From assembly GCF_000968685.2 (NCBI RefSeq), contig NZ_LAKD02000102.1, forward strand, positions 124,001 to 188,000: DNA of 64,000 bases. Reading direction: 5' to 3'. Below, piece by piece: positions 24,626 through 32,744 of the stretch. Every line of letters starts with the position of its first letter. Positions within the stretch are counted from its first letter, which is position 1. The stretch comes from Streptomyces antioxidans (lineage in GTDB: Bacteria; Actinomycetota; Actinomycetes; Streptomycetales; Streptomycetaceae). The notes beneath the pieces were generated by a model, which searched no databases, was not told where the DNA came from, and saw only the letters and a program-made list of their open reading frames with translations. Position numbers and translations under genes: made by a program.

Positions 24626-26176
24626 GTGTTCGATACCCTCTCCGATCGCCTCGCAGCGACTTTCAAGAACCTCCGGGGCAAGGGACGCCTCAGCGAGGCG
24701 GACATCGACGCCACGGCACGCGAGATCCGGATCGCCCTGCTCGAAGCCGACGTGGCGCTGCCCGTCGTCCGGGCGTTCATCAAGCAGGTCAAGGAGCGCA
24801 GCCTCGGCGCGGAGGTCTCCCAGGCGCTCAACCCCGCCCAGCAGGTCATCAAGATCGTCAACGAGGAGCTCATCGGCATCCTCGGCGGCGACGCCCGGCG
24901 CCTCCGCTTCGCCAAGCAGCCACCGACCGTGATCATGCTCGCGGGTCTGCAGGGCGCCGGTAAGACCACGCTCGCCGGAAAGCTCGGCCGCTGGTTGAAC
25001 GGCCAGGGCCACACCCCGCTGCTCGTCGCCTGTGACCTCCAGCGTCCCAACGCCGTCAACCAGCTCTCGGTGGTCGCGGAGCGGGCCGGTGTCGCCGTCT
25101 TCGCCCCCGAGCCGGGCAACGGTGTCGGCGACCCGGTGAAGGTGGCGCAGGACTCGATCGAGTTCGCCCGCACCAAGCAGCACGACGTCGTGATCGTCGA
25201 CACCGCGGGCCGCCTCGGCATCGACGAGGAGCTGATGCGGCAGGCCGCCGACATCCGCGACGCGGTCCGCCCCGACGAGGTCCTCTTCGTCGTCGACGCG
25301 ATGATCGGCCAGGACGCGGTGAACACCGCGGAGGCGTTCCGCGACGGCGTCGGCTTCGACGGTGTGGTGCTCTCCAAGCTGGACGGCGACGCGCGCGGCG
25401 GTGCCGCGCTGTCCATCGCGCATGTCACGGGCCGCCAGATCATGTTCGCCTCCAACGGCGAGAAGCTGGACGACTTCGACGCGTTCCACCCGGACCGCAT
25501 GGCGTCCCGCATCCTCGGCATGGGCGACATGCTCAGCCTGATCGAGAAGGCCGAGCAGACCTTCAGCCAGCAAGAGGCCGAGAAGATGGCGGCCAAGCTG
25601 GCGAAGGGCCCCAAGGAGTTCACGCTCGACGACTTCCTGGCGCAGATGGAGCAGGTCCGCAAGATGGGCTCCATCTCCAAGCTGCTCGGCATGCTGCCGG
25701 GCATGGGCCAGATGAAGGACCAGATCAACAACCTGGACGAGCGGGATGTGGACCGTACTGCGGCCATCATCAAGTCGATGACCCCAGGCGAGCGCCAGGA
25801 CCCCATGATCATCAACGGTTCGCGCCGCGCCCGTATCGCCCGCGGTTCCGGCGTCGAGGTGAGCGCGGTCAAGAACCTGGTGGAGCGGTTCTTCGACGCA
25901 CGCAAGATGATGTCGAAGATGGCCCAGGGCGGCGGCATGCCGGGGATGCCCGGGATGCCGGGCATGCCGGGCGTGGGCGGCAGCGCCAAGCGCAAGGGCA
26001 AGCAGCAGAAGAAGGCCAAGGGGAAGCAGCGCTCGGGCAACCCCATGAAGCGCAAGGCCGACGAGCAGGCCGCCGCGGCACGCCGCGAGCAGGGCGGCGC
26101 GTTCGGGCTGCCCAACGGTGACCAGGGCGGTCAGGACTTCGAACTCCCCGACGAGTTCAAGAAGTTCATGGGCTGA
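24626..26176 (+). CDS. ffh: signal recognition particle protein Ffh (SRP54)
   Basis: 516-residue SRP GTPase. An N-domain four-helix bundle opens the protein (MFDTLSDRLAATFKNLRG). The G domain has P-loop GLQGAGKTTLAGKLG, DTAGRLGIDEE and LSKLDGDARGGAALS. The methionine-rich M domain (MGSISKLLGMLPGMGQMKDQ) binds 4.5S/SRP RNA and signal sequences. The C-terminus has repeated PGM units and a lysine-rich tail. Together with FtsY it inserts membrane proteins. GTG 24626 is the start. The SRP RNA gene is not in this window. Confidence 0.97.
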   Translation: MFDTLSDRLAATFKNLRGKGRLSEADIDATAREIRIALLEADVALPVVRAFIKQVKERSLGAEVSQALNPAQQVIKIVNEELIGILGGDARRLRFAKQPPTVIMLAGLQGAGKTTLAGKLGRWLNGQGHTPLLVACDLQRPNAVNQLSVVAERAGVAVFAPEPGNGVGDPVKVAQDSIEFARTKQHDVVIVDTAGRLGIDEELMRQAADIRDAVRPDEVLFVVDAMIGQDAVNTAEAFRDGVGFDGVVLSKLDGDARGGAALSIAHVTGRQIMFASNGEKLDDFDAFHPDRMASRILGMGDMLSLIEKAEQTFSQQEAEKMAAKLAKGPKEFTLDDFLAQMEQVRKMGSISKLLGMLPGMGQMKDQINNLDERDVDRTAAIIKSMTPGERQDPMIINGSRRARIARGSGVEVSAVKNLVERFFDARKMMSKMAQGGGMPGMPGMPGMPGVGGSAKRKGKQQKKAKGKQRSGNPMKRKADEQAAAARREQGGAFGLPNGDQGGQDFELPDEFKKFMG

Positions 26177-26204
26177 GCTGAGCCTCCCGGGTCCAGAGCC
26201 GCCC

Positions 26205-26258
26205 CCCGTACGAGCCAGCCGTCCCGTACGAGCCAGCCGTCCCGTACGAGCCAGCCGT
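26205..26258 (+). repeat. three perfect tandem copies of an 18-bp repeat after ffh
   Basis: The unit CCCGTACGAGCCAGCCGT occurs at 26205-26222, 26223-26240 and 26241-26258, followed by a partial copy (CCCGTACG) at 26259-26266. It lies between the ffh stop and the terminator. It looks like a minisatellite from replication slippage; the GTACGAGC core has no recognised role. Confidence 0.75.
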
Positions 26259-26299
26259 CCCGTACGGACGAACCGCCGCCGTGCCCGTACGAACGAACC

Positions 26300-26333
26300 G
26301 TAAGGCCCCTGCGCACGCCGTCAGGGGCCTTAC
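26300..26333. terminator. terminator between ffh and the convergent methyltransferase gene
   Basis: A perfect 12-bp stem (26300-26311 and 26322-26333) with a 10-base loop, between convergent genes and able to act in both directions. Confidence 0.85.
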
Positions 26334-26346
26334 CCGACGGCCCCGT

Positions 26347-27222
26347 TCAGACGCGGCAGATCAGATAGCGGAAGACGTTCGGCATCCACACCGTGCCGTC
26401 CACCCGCTGATGCGGATGCAGCGCCTCGGTGATCTCCTTACGGACCTGGATCGGATCCGTGACCTGCTCCGCCGCGTCGAACAGTCCGGTCGACAGCAGC
26501 CCGCGCACCGCGCTGTCCATGTCGGCGTACCCGAACGGGCAGGCCACCCGGCCCGAGCCGTCGGGTCGCAGGCCCGCCCGCGCGGCCAGCTCCTCCAGGT
26601 CGTCCCGGCCGCACGGCCGCCAGCGCGCGGGGGAGCACATGGGATCGGCGAGCCGGGCGCCCACCCGCAGCACCCCGGAGGTGGCGCAGCGCTCCGGCGG
26701 ACCCCATCCGGCGAGCACCACGGCCCCGCCGCGCTCGGTGTGGGCCACGGCGGCCGTGAGCGCGGACGCGGCGGCGGGCACCGTCGCACCGGGGCTCCCC
26801 GCGCCCAGGGCGGACAGCGGCTCGAAGGCGGTCACCACCGTGAAGGCCGCGTCCGCCGCCGCCTCCCGCGCGCACGGGCTCTCCGGGCCGCCGAGGCCCA
26901 GCCGCGGGGGCCGTGCCGGGTCGCTCGGCGCACCCGCGGCGGTCAGCCGTTCGCGCGCGAGCTCCAGGCGCCGCTCGTCCGTGTCCACTCCGCACACCGC
27001 GGCGCCGCGCGCGGCCGCGATGAGGAGGGCGAGCCCGGAGCCGCAGCCCAGGCCCAGCAGGCGCGTTCCGGCGCCGACGTCCAGCCGTTCGTACACGGCC
27101 TCGTACAGCGGGACCAGCATCCGCTCCTGGATCTCCGCCCAGTCGCGGGTGCGGGCGTGCGCGTCCACCGTCCACGACGGGGCATGGCACGGGCGGTGCC
27201 GCCGTACGAGCGTAGATGTCAT
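26347..27222 (-). CDS. class I SAM-dependent methyltransferase
   Basis: 291 residues with the Rossmann-fold SAM motif LLGLGCGSGLALLIAAARGA at residues 55-74, followed by GVDTDERRLELARERL (acidic ribose-binding residue). The region before motif I (WAEIQERMLVPLYEAVYERL) is typical of small-molecule methyltransferases. The central part is Ala/Gly/Pro-rich and loosely conserved. The substrate is unknown. It is a single gene convergent with ffh; ATG 27222 has only a weak ribosome-binding site. Confidence 0.82.
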   Translation of the reverse strand: MTSTLVRRHRPCHAPSWTVDAHARTRDWAEIQERMLVPLYEAVYERLDVGAGTRLLGLGCGSGLALLIAAARGAAVCGVDTDERRLELARERLTAAGAPSDPARPPRLGLGGPESPCAREAAADAAFTVVTAFEPLSALGAGSPGATVPAAASALTAAVAHTERGGAVVLAGWGPPERCATSGVLRVGARLADPMCSPARWRPCGRDDLEELAARAGLRPDGSGRVACPFGYADMDSAVRGLLSTGLFDAAEQVTDPIQVRKEITEALHPHQRVDGTVWMPNVFRYLICRV

Positions 27223-27573
27223 CGAAAGGGCCCCAATCAGCGAAGATCTGTGCCGTCGTCAGATTCGGTGTCACATCCCCCGTTGTGCGTTATGACGTCC
27301 CACCCCCAAATGCCAGGGAACTCCGCATCCGTCCCCGCGTCCAGAGGTTTCACGGCCGTGCTTGCGTGCCCCCTGTGTGCGCCCCCGCGCACCCGTGGCT
27401 ACGCCTCGCTCCCCGGACCGCCCCCTGACCTCCGCCGGGCTCCTGGACGGCTCCTGGGTGGCCATGGGCGTGGCGCGGGCGGCCATGGGTGTGACGCGGG
27501 CGGTGGCCGGCGCTGATCGCCTCGCCCTGGTCCGATTCACGGTTCGGTACCCCCGGGCCGTACGATCGGCGCC
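27223..27573 (+). promoter_or_regulatory. 351-bp gap upstream of proS
   Basis: No gene or RNA structure that I can support. It holds the divergent promoters for the methyltransferase and proS. A TACGAT at 27558-27563, 10 bases before the proS ATG, could be a -10 of a near-leaderless promoter. A 21-bp near-perfect tandem repeat lies at 27460-27501. No T-box features are visible. Confidence 0.4.
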
Positions 27574-28989
27574 ATGGCTAAGGCTCCCGTGCTCACCCCC
27601 CGGGCGGAGGACTTCCCCCGCTGGTACCAGGACGTAATCAACAAGGCCGAACTGGCCGACAACGGCCCGGTGCGCGGCACCATGGTGATCCGACCGTACG
27701 GGTACGGGCTGTGGGAGCGGATGCAGCAGGACATGGACGCCCGCATCAAGGCGGTCGGCGTCCAGAACGCGTACTTCCCGCTCTTCATCCCGCAGTCGTA
27801 TCTGGCCAAGGAGGCCGATCACGTCGAGGGATTCGCGCCGGAGCTCGCGGTCGTCACCCATGGCGGCGGTAAGGAGCTCGAGGAGCCGGTCGTCGTGCGG
27901 CCCACCTCCGAGACGATCGTCAACGAGTACTTCTCCAAGTGGGTGCAGAGCTACCGCGATCTGCCGCTGCTGATCAACCAGTGGGCCAATGTGGTGCGTT
28001 GGGAGCTGCGGCCGCGGCTGTTCCTGCGGACGACGGAGTTCCTGTGGCAGGAGGGCCACACCGCGCACGCGTCGTACGAGGACGCCAGGGCCTTCGCCGC
28101 CCGGATCCACCGCGAGGTCTACGCCCGTTTCATGGAGGACGTCCTGGCGATGGACGTGGTCCTGGGCCGCAAGACCGCCCGGGAGCGGTTCGCCGGCGCC
28201 CTCAACACCCTCACCCTCGAAGGGATGATGGGCGACGGCAAGGCGCTCCAGCTGGGCACCAGCCATGAGCTGGGCCAGAACTTCGCCCGGGCCTTCCACA
28301 CCAGCTATCTGTCCAAGGACGGCGAGCAGGAGCTGGTCTGGCAGACCTCCTGGGGCAGTACGACACGGATGGTCGGCGCGCTGGTGATGATGCACGGCGA
28401 CGACAACGGCCTGCGGATCCCGCCGAGGCTGGCCCCGGTCCAGGTCGTGGTGCTCGGGATCAAGGGCGATGACGCGGTGCTCGCCAAGGTCCGCGAGATC
28501 GGTGATCTGCTCACCGCGGCGGGCGTGCGGGTCCACGTCGACGACCGTACGGACACCCCCTTCGGCCGGCGGGCGGTCGACTGGGAGCTCAAGGGTGTCC
28601 CGGTCCGGGTCGAGATCGGTCCGCGTGATCTGGAGGGCGGCACCGCGATGGTGGCCAGGCGGATCCCCGGCGGCAAGGAGCCGGTGCGCGCCGAGCTGCT
28701 GCCGGAGCTGTTGCCGAAGGTCCTGGAGGAGGACCAGGCGCTGCTGCTGCGGCAGGCCCGTGAGCGCCGTAAGGCGCGCACCACGGATGTGACGACTCTG
28801 GAGGAGGCCGCCGAGGCGGCGGCCGCGGGCGGGTGGGCCCGCATCCGGTGGGCTGACCTGGGGCCGGAGGGCGAGGCGGCGCTCGCCGAGCGGTCCGTGT
28901 CCGTCCGGTGTCTGGTCACCGAGGACGGGGCGGTGCCGGACGCCGACGACGCTCCAGGTAACGTCGCGTTCGTCGCGAGAGCCTACTGA
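27574..28989 (+). CDS. proS: prolyl-tRNA synthetase, archaeal/eukaryotic type
   Basis: 471-residue class II aminoacyl-tRNA synthetase charging tRNA-Pro. Motif 1 region, the VRPTSETIVNEYFSKW (TxE) motif, motif 2 (RWELRPRLFLRTTEFLWQEG) and motif 3 (SWGSTTRMVGALVMMHGDD) are present, followed by an anticodon-binding domain beginning APVQVVVLGIKG. It lacks the ~180-residue editing insertion of the standard bacterial enzyme and has the short architecture of archaeal/eukaryotic ProRS. Streptomycetes usually also have a bacterial-type proS elsewhere, so this may be a second, resistance-type or specialised copy; that cannot be checked here. Confidence 0.93.
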   Translation: MAKAPVLTPRAEDFPRWYQDVINKAELADNGPVRGTMVIRPYGYGLWERMQQDMDARIKAVGVQNAYFPLFIPQSYLAKEADHVEGFAPELAVVTHGGGKELEEPVVVRPTSETIVNEYFSKWVQSYRDLPLLINQWANVVRWELRPRLFLRTTEFLWQEGHTAHASYEDARAFAARIHREVYARFMEDVLAMDVVLGRKTARERFAGALNTLTLEGMMGDGKALQLGTSHELGQNFARAFHTSYLSKDGEQELVWQTSWGSTTRMVGALVMMHGDDNGLRIPPRLAPVQVVVLGIKGDDAVLAKVREIGDLLTAAGVRVHVDDRTDTPFGRRAVDWELKGVPVRVEIGPRDLEGGTAMVARRIPGGKEPVRAELLPELLPKVLEEDQALLLRQARERRKARTTDVTTLEEAAEAAAAGGWARIRWADLGPEGEAALAERSVSVRCLVTEDGAVPDADDAPGNVAFVARAY

Positions 28990-29181
28990 CGTCGCCAGAG
29001 CCGATGTCGCCAGGGCCGCTGAACCGGTACGTACCGGCTTGGTGCGCGGTGCGTGGCTCATCCATACATTTACGCACCCGCCCCTCGTCGTCGTACATCA
29101 CCGTGAACTGACTGGTACGTGCAAATTATTTGGGATGCCCCGGAATCGGAACACCGGACCGGCCCCGCTCGTTAGCACGAC

Positions 29182-29775
29182 GTGAGCACGACACCACCTG
29201 TTCTCGCCGCAGAGCTGGCACAGGCGTGGGCCGATATTCAACGGCACCACCCCGAGCTGCCGGATCTCGCCGCGCCCGAATCGCTGATCGGAGAATCGTC
29301 GTCCGCATGTGGCGCCGAGCTCTCCTTCGAACGGCTGCTGCATGAGGCAGTGCATGGGATCGCCGCTGCCCGCGGAGTCCGTGACACCTCACGCGCCGGC
29401 CGCTACCACAACCGCCGGTTCCTGGCGATCGCCGAGGAGCTGGGGCTTGACCACCCCGAGGAGCCGCACCCCAGCAGCGGCTTCTCGCTGGTCACCCTCA
29501 GCCCCGAGGCGAGAAAGCGGTACCGCACGACGATCGACCGCCTCCAGCGCGCGCTCAAGGCGCACTCCATGGCGACCACCGCCGAGACCTCCCGCACCTT
29601 CCGCGGGCCCGCCGCCCGCCACGGCTCGTCCGGCGGCGGGGTCAGGGTGAAGGCGGTGTGCGACTGCGGGCGCAATGTCCGCGTCGTCCCATCGGTGCTG
29701 GCCCAGGCGCCGATCGTATGCGGTGGATGCGGGAAGCCGTTCCGCATTCCGGAGCCGGTGGCCGCGGTCGGCTGA
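29182..29775 (+). CDS. SprT-like putative zinc metalloprotease with zinc ribbon
   Basis: 197 residues usually left hypothetical. The centre reads ERLLHEAVHGIAAARGV, an HExxH metalloprotease motif with H54, E55 and H58, followed by a third potential zinc ligand H76 in GRYHNRRFLAIAEELGL. This HExxH...G-x-x-H-x-x-x-F layout is that of the SprT/Spartan family. The C-terminus has CDCG (C160, C162) and CGGCG (C180, C183), a zinc ribbon as seen in SprT proteins. No signal peptide, so it is cytosolic. GTG 29182 lies between proS and rpsP. A DNA-protein crosslink or quality-control protease role is only inferred. Confidence 0.72.
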   Translation: MSTTPPVLAAELAQAWADIQRHHPELPDLAAPESLIGESSSACGAELSFERLLHEAVHGIAAARGVRDTSRAGRYHNRRFLAIAEELGLDHPEEPHPSSGFSLVTLSPEARKRYRTTIDRLQRALKAHSMATTAETSRTFRGPAARHGSSGGGVRVKAVCDCGRNVRVVPSVLAQAPIVCGGCGKPFRIPEPVAAVG

Positions 29776-29930
29776 CCGGTTACGGTGTGGCACAATGGTC
29801 CGCTGTACTCGGCAGTCGACCAGGACCCCTCTCTCCTCCGGCTGACGCGTCCATCGGGCACTCGAGTACCGCAACCCCACGCGGCACGTCGCAGTGCTCA
29901 ACCACGTCAAGACCAGGAGACACCACTCCC

Positions 29931-30374
29931 GTGGCAGTCAAGATCAAGCTGAAGCGTCTGGGCAAGATCCGTTCGCCTCACTACCGCATCGTCGTCGCCG
30001 ACTCCCGCACCCGCCGTGACGGCCGGGCGATCGAGGAGATCGGTCTGTACCACCCGGTGCAGAACCCGTCGCGCATCGAGGTGGACTCGGAGCGCGCGCA
30101 GCACTGGCTGAAGGTCGGCGCGCAGCCGACCGAGCCGGTGCTGGCCATCCTGAAGGTCACCGGCGACTGGCAGAAGTTCAAGGGTCTGCCCGCGCCGGCT
30201 CCGATGAAGGTCGCCGAGCCGAAGGCCGACAAGCGCGCGCTGTTCGAGGCAGCCGCCAAGGACGCCGGTGACGAGCCGAAGGGTGAGGCGATCACCCCGA
30301 AGGCGAAGAAGGCCGACAAGAAGTCGGACGAGGCGGCCGAGTCCGCTGAGTCCACCGCGTCGACCGAGGCCTGA
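29931..30374 (+). CDS. rpsP: 30S ribosomal protein S16
   Basis: Small-subunit protein starting MAVKIKLKRLGKIRSPHYRI from GTG 29931, with AGGAG upstream. 147 residues: the core S16 domain (about 85 residues) is followed by a long Lys/Glu/Ala-rich tail (KAKKADKKSDEAAESAES) typical of actinobacteria. It is the first gene of rpsP-khpA-rimM-trmD(-rplS), a conserved 30S/50S maturation operon; only 2 bases separate it from khpA. Confidence 0.97.
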   Translation: MAVKIKLKRLGKIRSPHYRIVVADSRTRRDGRAIEEIGLYHPVQNPSRIEVDSERAQHWLKVGAQPTEPVLAILKVTGDWQKFKGLPAPAPMKVAEPKADKRALFEAAAKDAGDEPKGEAITPKAKKADKKSDEAAESAESTASTEA

Positions 30375-30376
30375 GG

Positions 30377-30616
30377 ATGCTCGAGGAGGCCCTCGAGCAC
30401 CTGGTGAAGGGCATCGTCGACAACCCCGACGAGGTGCAGGTGGCCTCGCGCAACCTGCGGCGCGGGCGGGTGCTCGAGGTCCGGGTGCACCCCGATGACC
30501 TCGGCAAGGTGATCGGCCGCAACGGCCGCACCGCACGCGCCCTGCGCACCGTCGTGGGCGCCATCGGCGGCCGTGGGATCCGCGTCGACCTCGTCGACGT
30601 CGATCAGGTCCACTGA
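30377..30616 (+). CDS. khpA: KH-domain RNA-binding protein KhpA
   Basis: 79 residues forming a single KH domain with the GxxG loop IGRNGRTARALRTVV. Homologues (KhpA, with KhpB/Jag) bind RNA and affect cell size and division in Gram-positives. It begins 2 bases after rpsP and is translationally linked; a hairpin separates it from rimM. Confidence 0.93.
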   Translation: MLEEALEHLVKGIVDNPDEVQVASRNLRRGRVLEVRVHPDDLGKVIGRNGRTARALRTVVGAIGGRGIRVDLVDVDQVH

Positions 30617-30637
30617 GGCGATCAAGAAGAGCACCGG

Positions 30638-30676
30638 CACGGGCCGGGGAGGGCCTTGGGCCGTCCCCGGCCCGTG
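30638..30676 (+). terminator. hairpin between khpA and rimM
   Basis: A perfect 13-bp stem (30638-30650 and 30664-30676) around a 13-base GGCC-rich loop. It may terminate or attenuate part of the transcription between khpA and rimM, since the operon continues; the following GTGTGTG is not T-rich. Confidence 0.6.
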
Positions 30677-30697
30677 TGTGTGAAGGGACATCGCATC

Positions 30698-31327
30698 GTG
30701 CAGTTGGTTGTCGCGCGGATCGGCCGTGCCCATGGCATCAAGGGCGAGGTCACCGTCGAGGTGCGGACGGACGAGCCGGAGCTGCGGCTCGGCCCGGGCG
30801 CCGTGCTGGCCACCGAGCCCGCCTCGGCCGGGCCGCTGACCATCGAGTCCGGCCGGGTGCACAGCGGTCGGCTGCTGCTGCGCTTCGAGGGGGTGCGCGA
30901 CCGCAACGCGGCGGAGGCGCTGCGCAACACCCTGCTGATCGCGGAGGTCGACCCGGAGGAACTACCCGAGGACCCCGAGGAGTTCTACGACCATCAGCTG
31001 ATGGACCTCGATGTGGTCACCGTGGACGGCACGGAGATCGGGCGGATCTTTGAGATCTCCCATCTGCCGTACCAGGATCTGCTGGTCGTGAAGCGCCCCG
31101 ACGGGGGTGAGGTGATGATCCCGTTCGTCTCCGAGTTTGTGCCGGAGATCGATCTGGAGGCGCAGCGCGCCGTGATCGACCCGCCGCCGGGCCTGCTCGA
31201 CGAGGCCGAGGCGGAGATCGCGGGCAGCCGTAAGGCCGAGGCCGAGGGCGGCCGTAAGGGCGACAGCGCCGGTGGTGACGACCGTAAGGGCGACACCGCG
31301 GGCGGCCGTGAGGATGACTCGTCATGA
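30698..31327 (+). CDS. rimM: 16S rRNA processing protein RimM
   Basis: 209-residue 30S maturation factor that binds S19 and aids 16S 3' domain assembly. It has VARIGRAHGIKGEVTVEV at the start and the PRC-barrel region FYDHQLMDLDV...EIGRIFEISHLPYQDLLVVK. GTG 30698 with AAGGGA upstream was chosen over the longer GTG 30656, which lies inside the preceding hairpin. The C-terminal ~40 residues repeat G-x-RKGD units and look disordered. It overlaps trmD by 4 bases. Confidence 0.94.
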   Translation: MQLVVARIGRAHGIKGEVTVEVRTDEPELRLGPGAVLATEPASAGPLTIESGRVHSGRLLLRFEGVRDRNAAEALRNTLLIAEVDPEELPEDPEEFYDHQLMDLDVVTVDGTEIGRIFEISHLPYQDLLVVKRPDGGEVMIPFVSEFVPEIDLEAQRAVIDPPPGLLDEAEAEIAGSRKAEAEGGRKGDSAGGDDRKGDTAGGREDDSS

Positions 31328-32178
31328 GGCTCGACGTTGTCACGATCTTCCCCGAGTACCTGGAGCCGCTGAACGTCTCGCTGGTCGGCAAGGCCCGCGC
31401 CCGGGGCCAACTCGACGTACGCGTCCACGATCTGCGCGGCTGGACGCACGACCGGCACAACACGGTCGACGACACCCCGTACGGCGGCGGCCCCGGCATG
31501 GTGATGAAGCCCGAGCCCTGGGGCGAGGCGCTTGACTCGATCATGGCGTCGGGCGAGGCGGAGGGGCTGGTCAAACCCACGCTGATCGTGCCGACCCCGA
31601 GCGGCCGTCCGTTCACCCAGGCCCTCGCCGTCGAGCTCGCCGAGCGCCCCTGGCTGGTCTTCGCGCCCGCCCGCTACGAGGGCATCGACCGCCGGGTGAT
31701 CGAGGAGTACGGCGAGCGGCTGGAGGTCCACGAGGTCTCCATCGGCGACTACGTCCTGGCCGGCGGCGAGGCCGCGGTGCTGGTGATCACCGAGGCGGTG
31801 GCCCGGCTGCTGCCGGGCGTACTGGGCAACGCCGAGTCGCACCGCGACGACTCCTTCGCCCCCGGCACGATGGCCGACCTCCTGGAAGGGCCCGTCTACA
31901 CCAAGCCCCCCGAATGGCGCGGCCGCCCCATCCCTGAGGTACTGATCAGCGGCCACCACGGCAAGGTCGCCCGCTGGCGCCGTGACGAGGCGTTCCGCCG
32001 CACCAGCGAGAACCGCCCCGATCTGATCGAGCGCTGCGACCCGGCGACACTCGACAAGCACGACCGCGCGCTCCTGGCCGAGCTGGGCTGGGAGGAGCTG
32101 CCCGGAACCGGCGGGACGTCTGGCGGGGCGGCTGACGGGGCCCGATTTGGGCGGCAGGACCGCGCCGTGGAAGAATAG
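31324..32178 (+). CDS. trmD: tRNA (guanine-N1)-methyltransferase
   Basis: 284-residue SPOUT-class enzyme that methylates G37 of tRNA to prevent frameshifting. It starts MRLDVVTIFPEYLEPL. The trefoil-knot SAM site shows as FAPARYEGIDRRVIEEY and SIGDYVLAGGEAAVLV. VDDTPYGGGPGMVMKPEP is a conserved early loop. The C-terminus is slightly extended with a Gly-rich tail. ATG 31324 overlaps the rimM stop (ATGA). Confidence 0.97.
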   Translation: MRLDVVTIFPEYLEPLNVSLVGKARARGQLDVRVHDLRGWTHDRHNTVDDTPYGGGPGMVMKPEPWGEALDSIMASGEAEGLVKPTLIVPTPSGRPFTQALAVELAERPWLVFAPARYEGIDRRVIEEYGERLEVHEVSIGDYVLAGGEAAVLVITEAVARLLPGVLGNAESHRDDSFAPGTMADLLEGPVYTKPPEWRGRPIPEVLISGHHGKVARWRRDEAFRRTSENRPDLIERCDPATLDKHDRALLAELGWEELPGTGGTSGGAADGARFGRQDRAVEE

Positions 32179-32310
32179 GCCGCTGCCGTACGTCCGGGTG
32201 TGCGCCCCTGCCACAGGGGGACCGACGCCCACCCGATGAGGGCGGCACTCCGAATCATCATCCGATATACCGCTGATGACCTGTGGCATCGGCGAGGAAA
32301 GCAGACGATC

Positions 32311-32661
32311 ATGTCTCACCTGCTCGACACCGTCGACTCCGCGTCGCTGCGCAGCGACATCCCGACCTTCCGCCCCGGCGACACGGTCAACGTCCACGTC
32401 CGCGTCATCGAGGGCAACCGCTCCCGTGTCCAGCAGTTCAAGGGCGTCGTCATCCGCCGCCAGGGCTCCGGTGTCCGCGAGACCTTCACCGTCCGCAAGG
32501 TGAGCTTCAGCGTCGGCGTGGAGCGCACCTTCCCGGTGCACACCCCGATCGTCGAGAAGATCGAGGTCGTCACCCGCGGCGATGTGCGCCGGGCGAAGCT
32601 GTACTACCTGCGCAACCTCCGCGGCAAGGCCGCCAAGATCAAGGAGAAGCGCGAGAGCTGA
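32311..32661 (+). CDS. rplS: 50S ribosomal protein L19
   Basis: 116 residues; contains the L19 signature HTPIVEKIEVVTRGDVRRAK and ends LRNLRGKAAKIKEKRES. L19 sits at the 30S-50S interface. ATG 32311 follows a 132-base gap after trmD that may carry its own promoter or an L19 leader; I see no clear structured element in it. Confidence 0.97.
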   Translation: MSHLLDTVDSASLRSDIPTFRPGDTVNVHVRVIEGNRSRVQQFKGVVIRRQGSGVRETFTVRKVSFSVGVERTFPVHTPIVEKIEVVTRGDVRRAKLYYLRNLRGKAAKIKEKRES

Positions 32662-32744
32662 GCTCGCGGACGGATCGCGGCGATTTTGCGCGACTACTGA
32701 GCTACCGCCGGATCGTCCGGCCGGGCCGGATAGGCTCTGGCCCG

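Noticed and set aside
21709..26115. Very long open frame antisense to glnK-glnD-ffh
   Set aside because: Spans three well-identified genes on the other strand and encodes low-complexity sequence; a GC-bias artefact.
27460..27501. Tandem 21-bp repeat as coding sequence before proS
   Set aside because: An open frame crosses it but lacks a ribosome-binding site and any conserved feature; left as a non-coding repeat.
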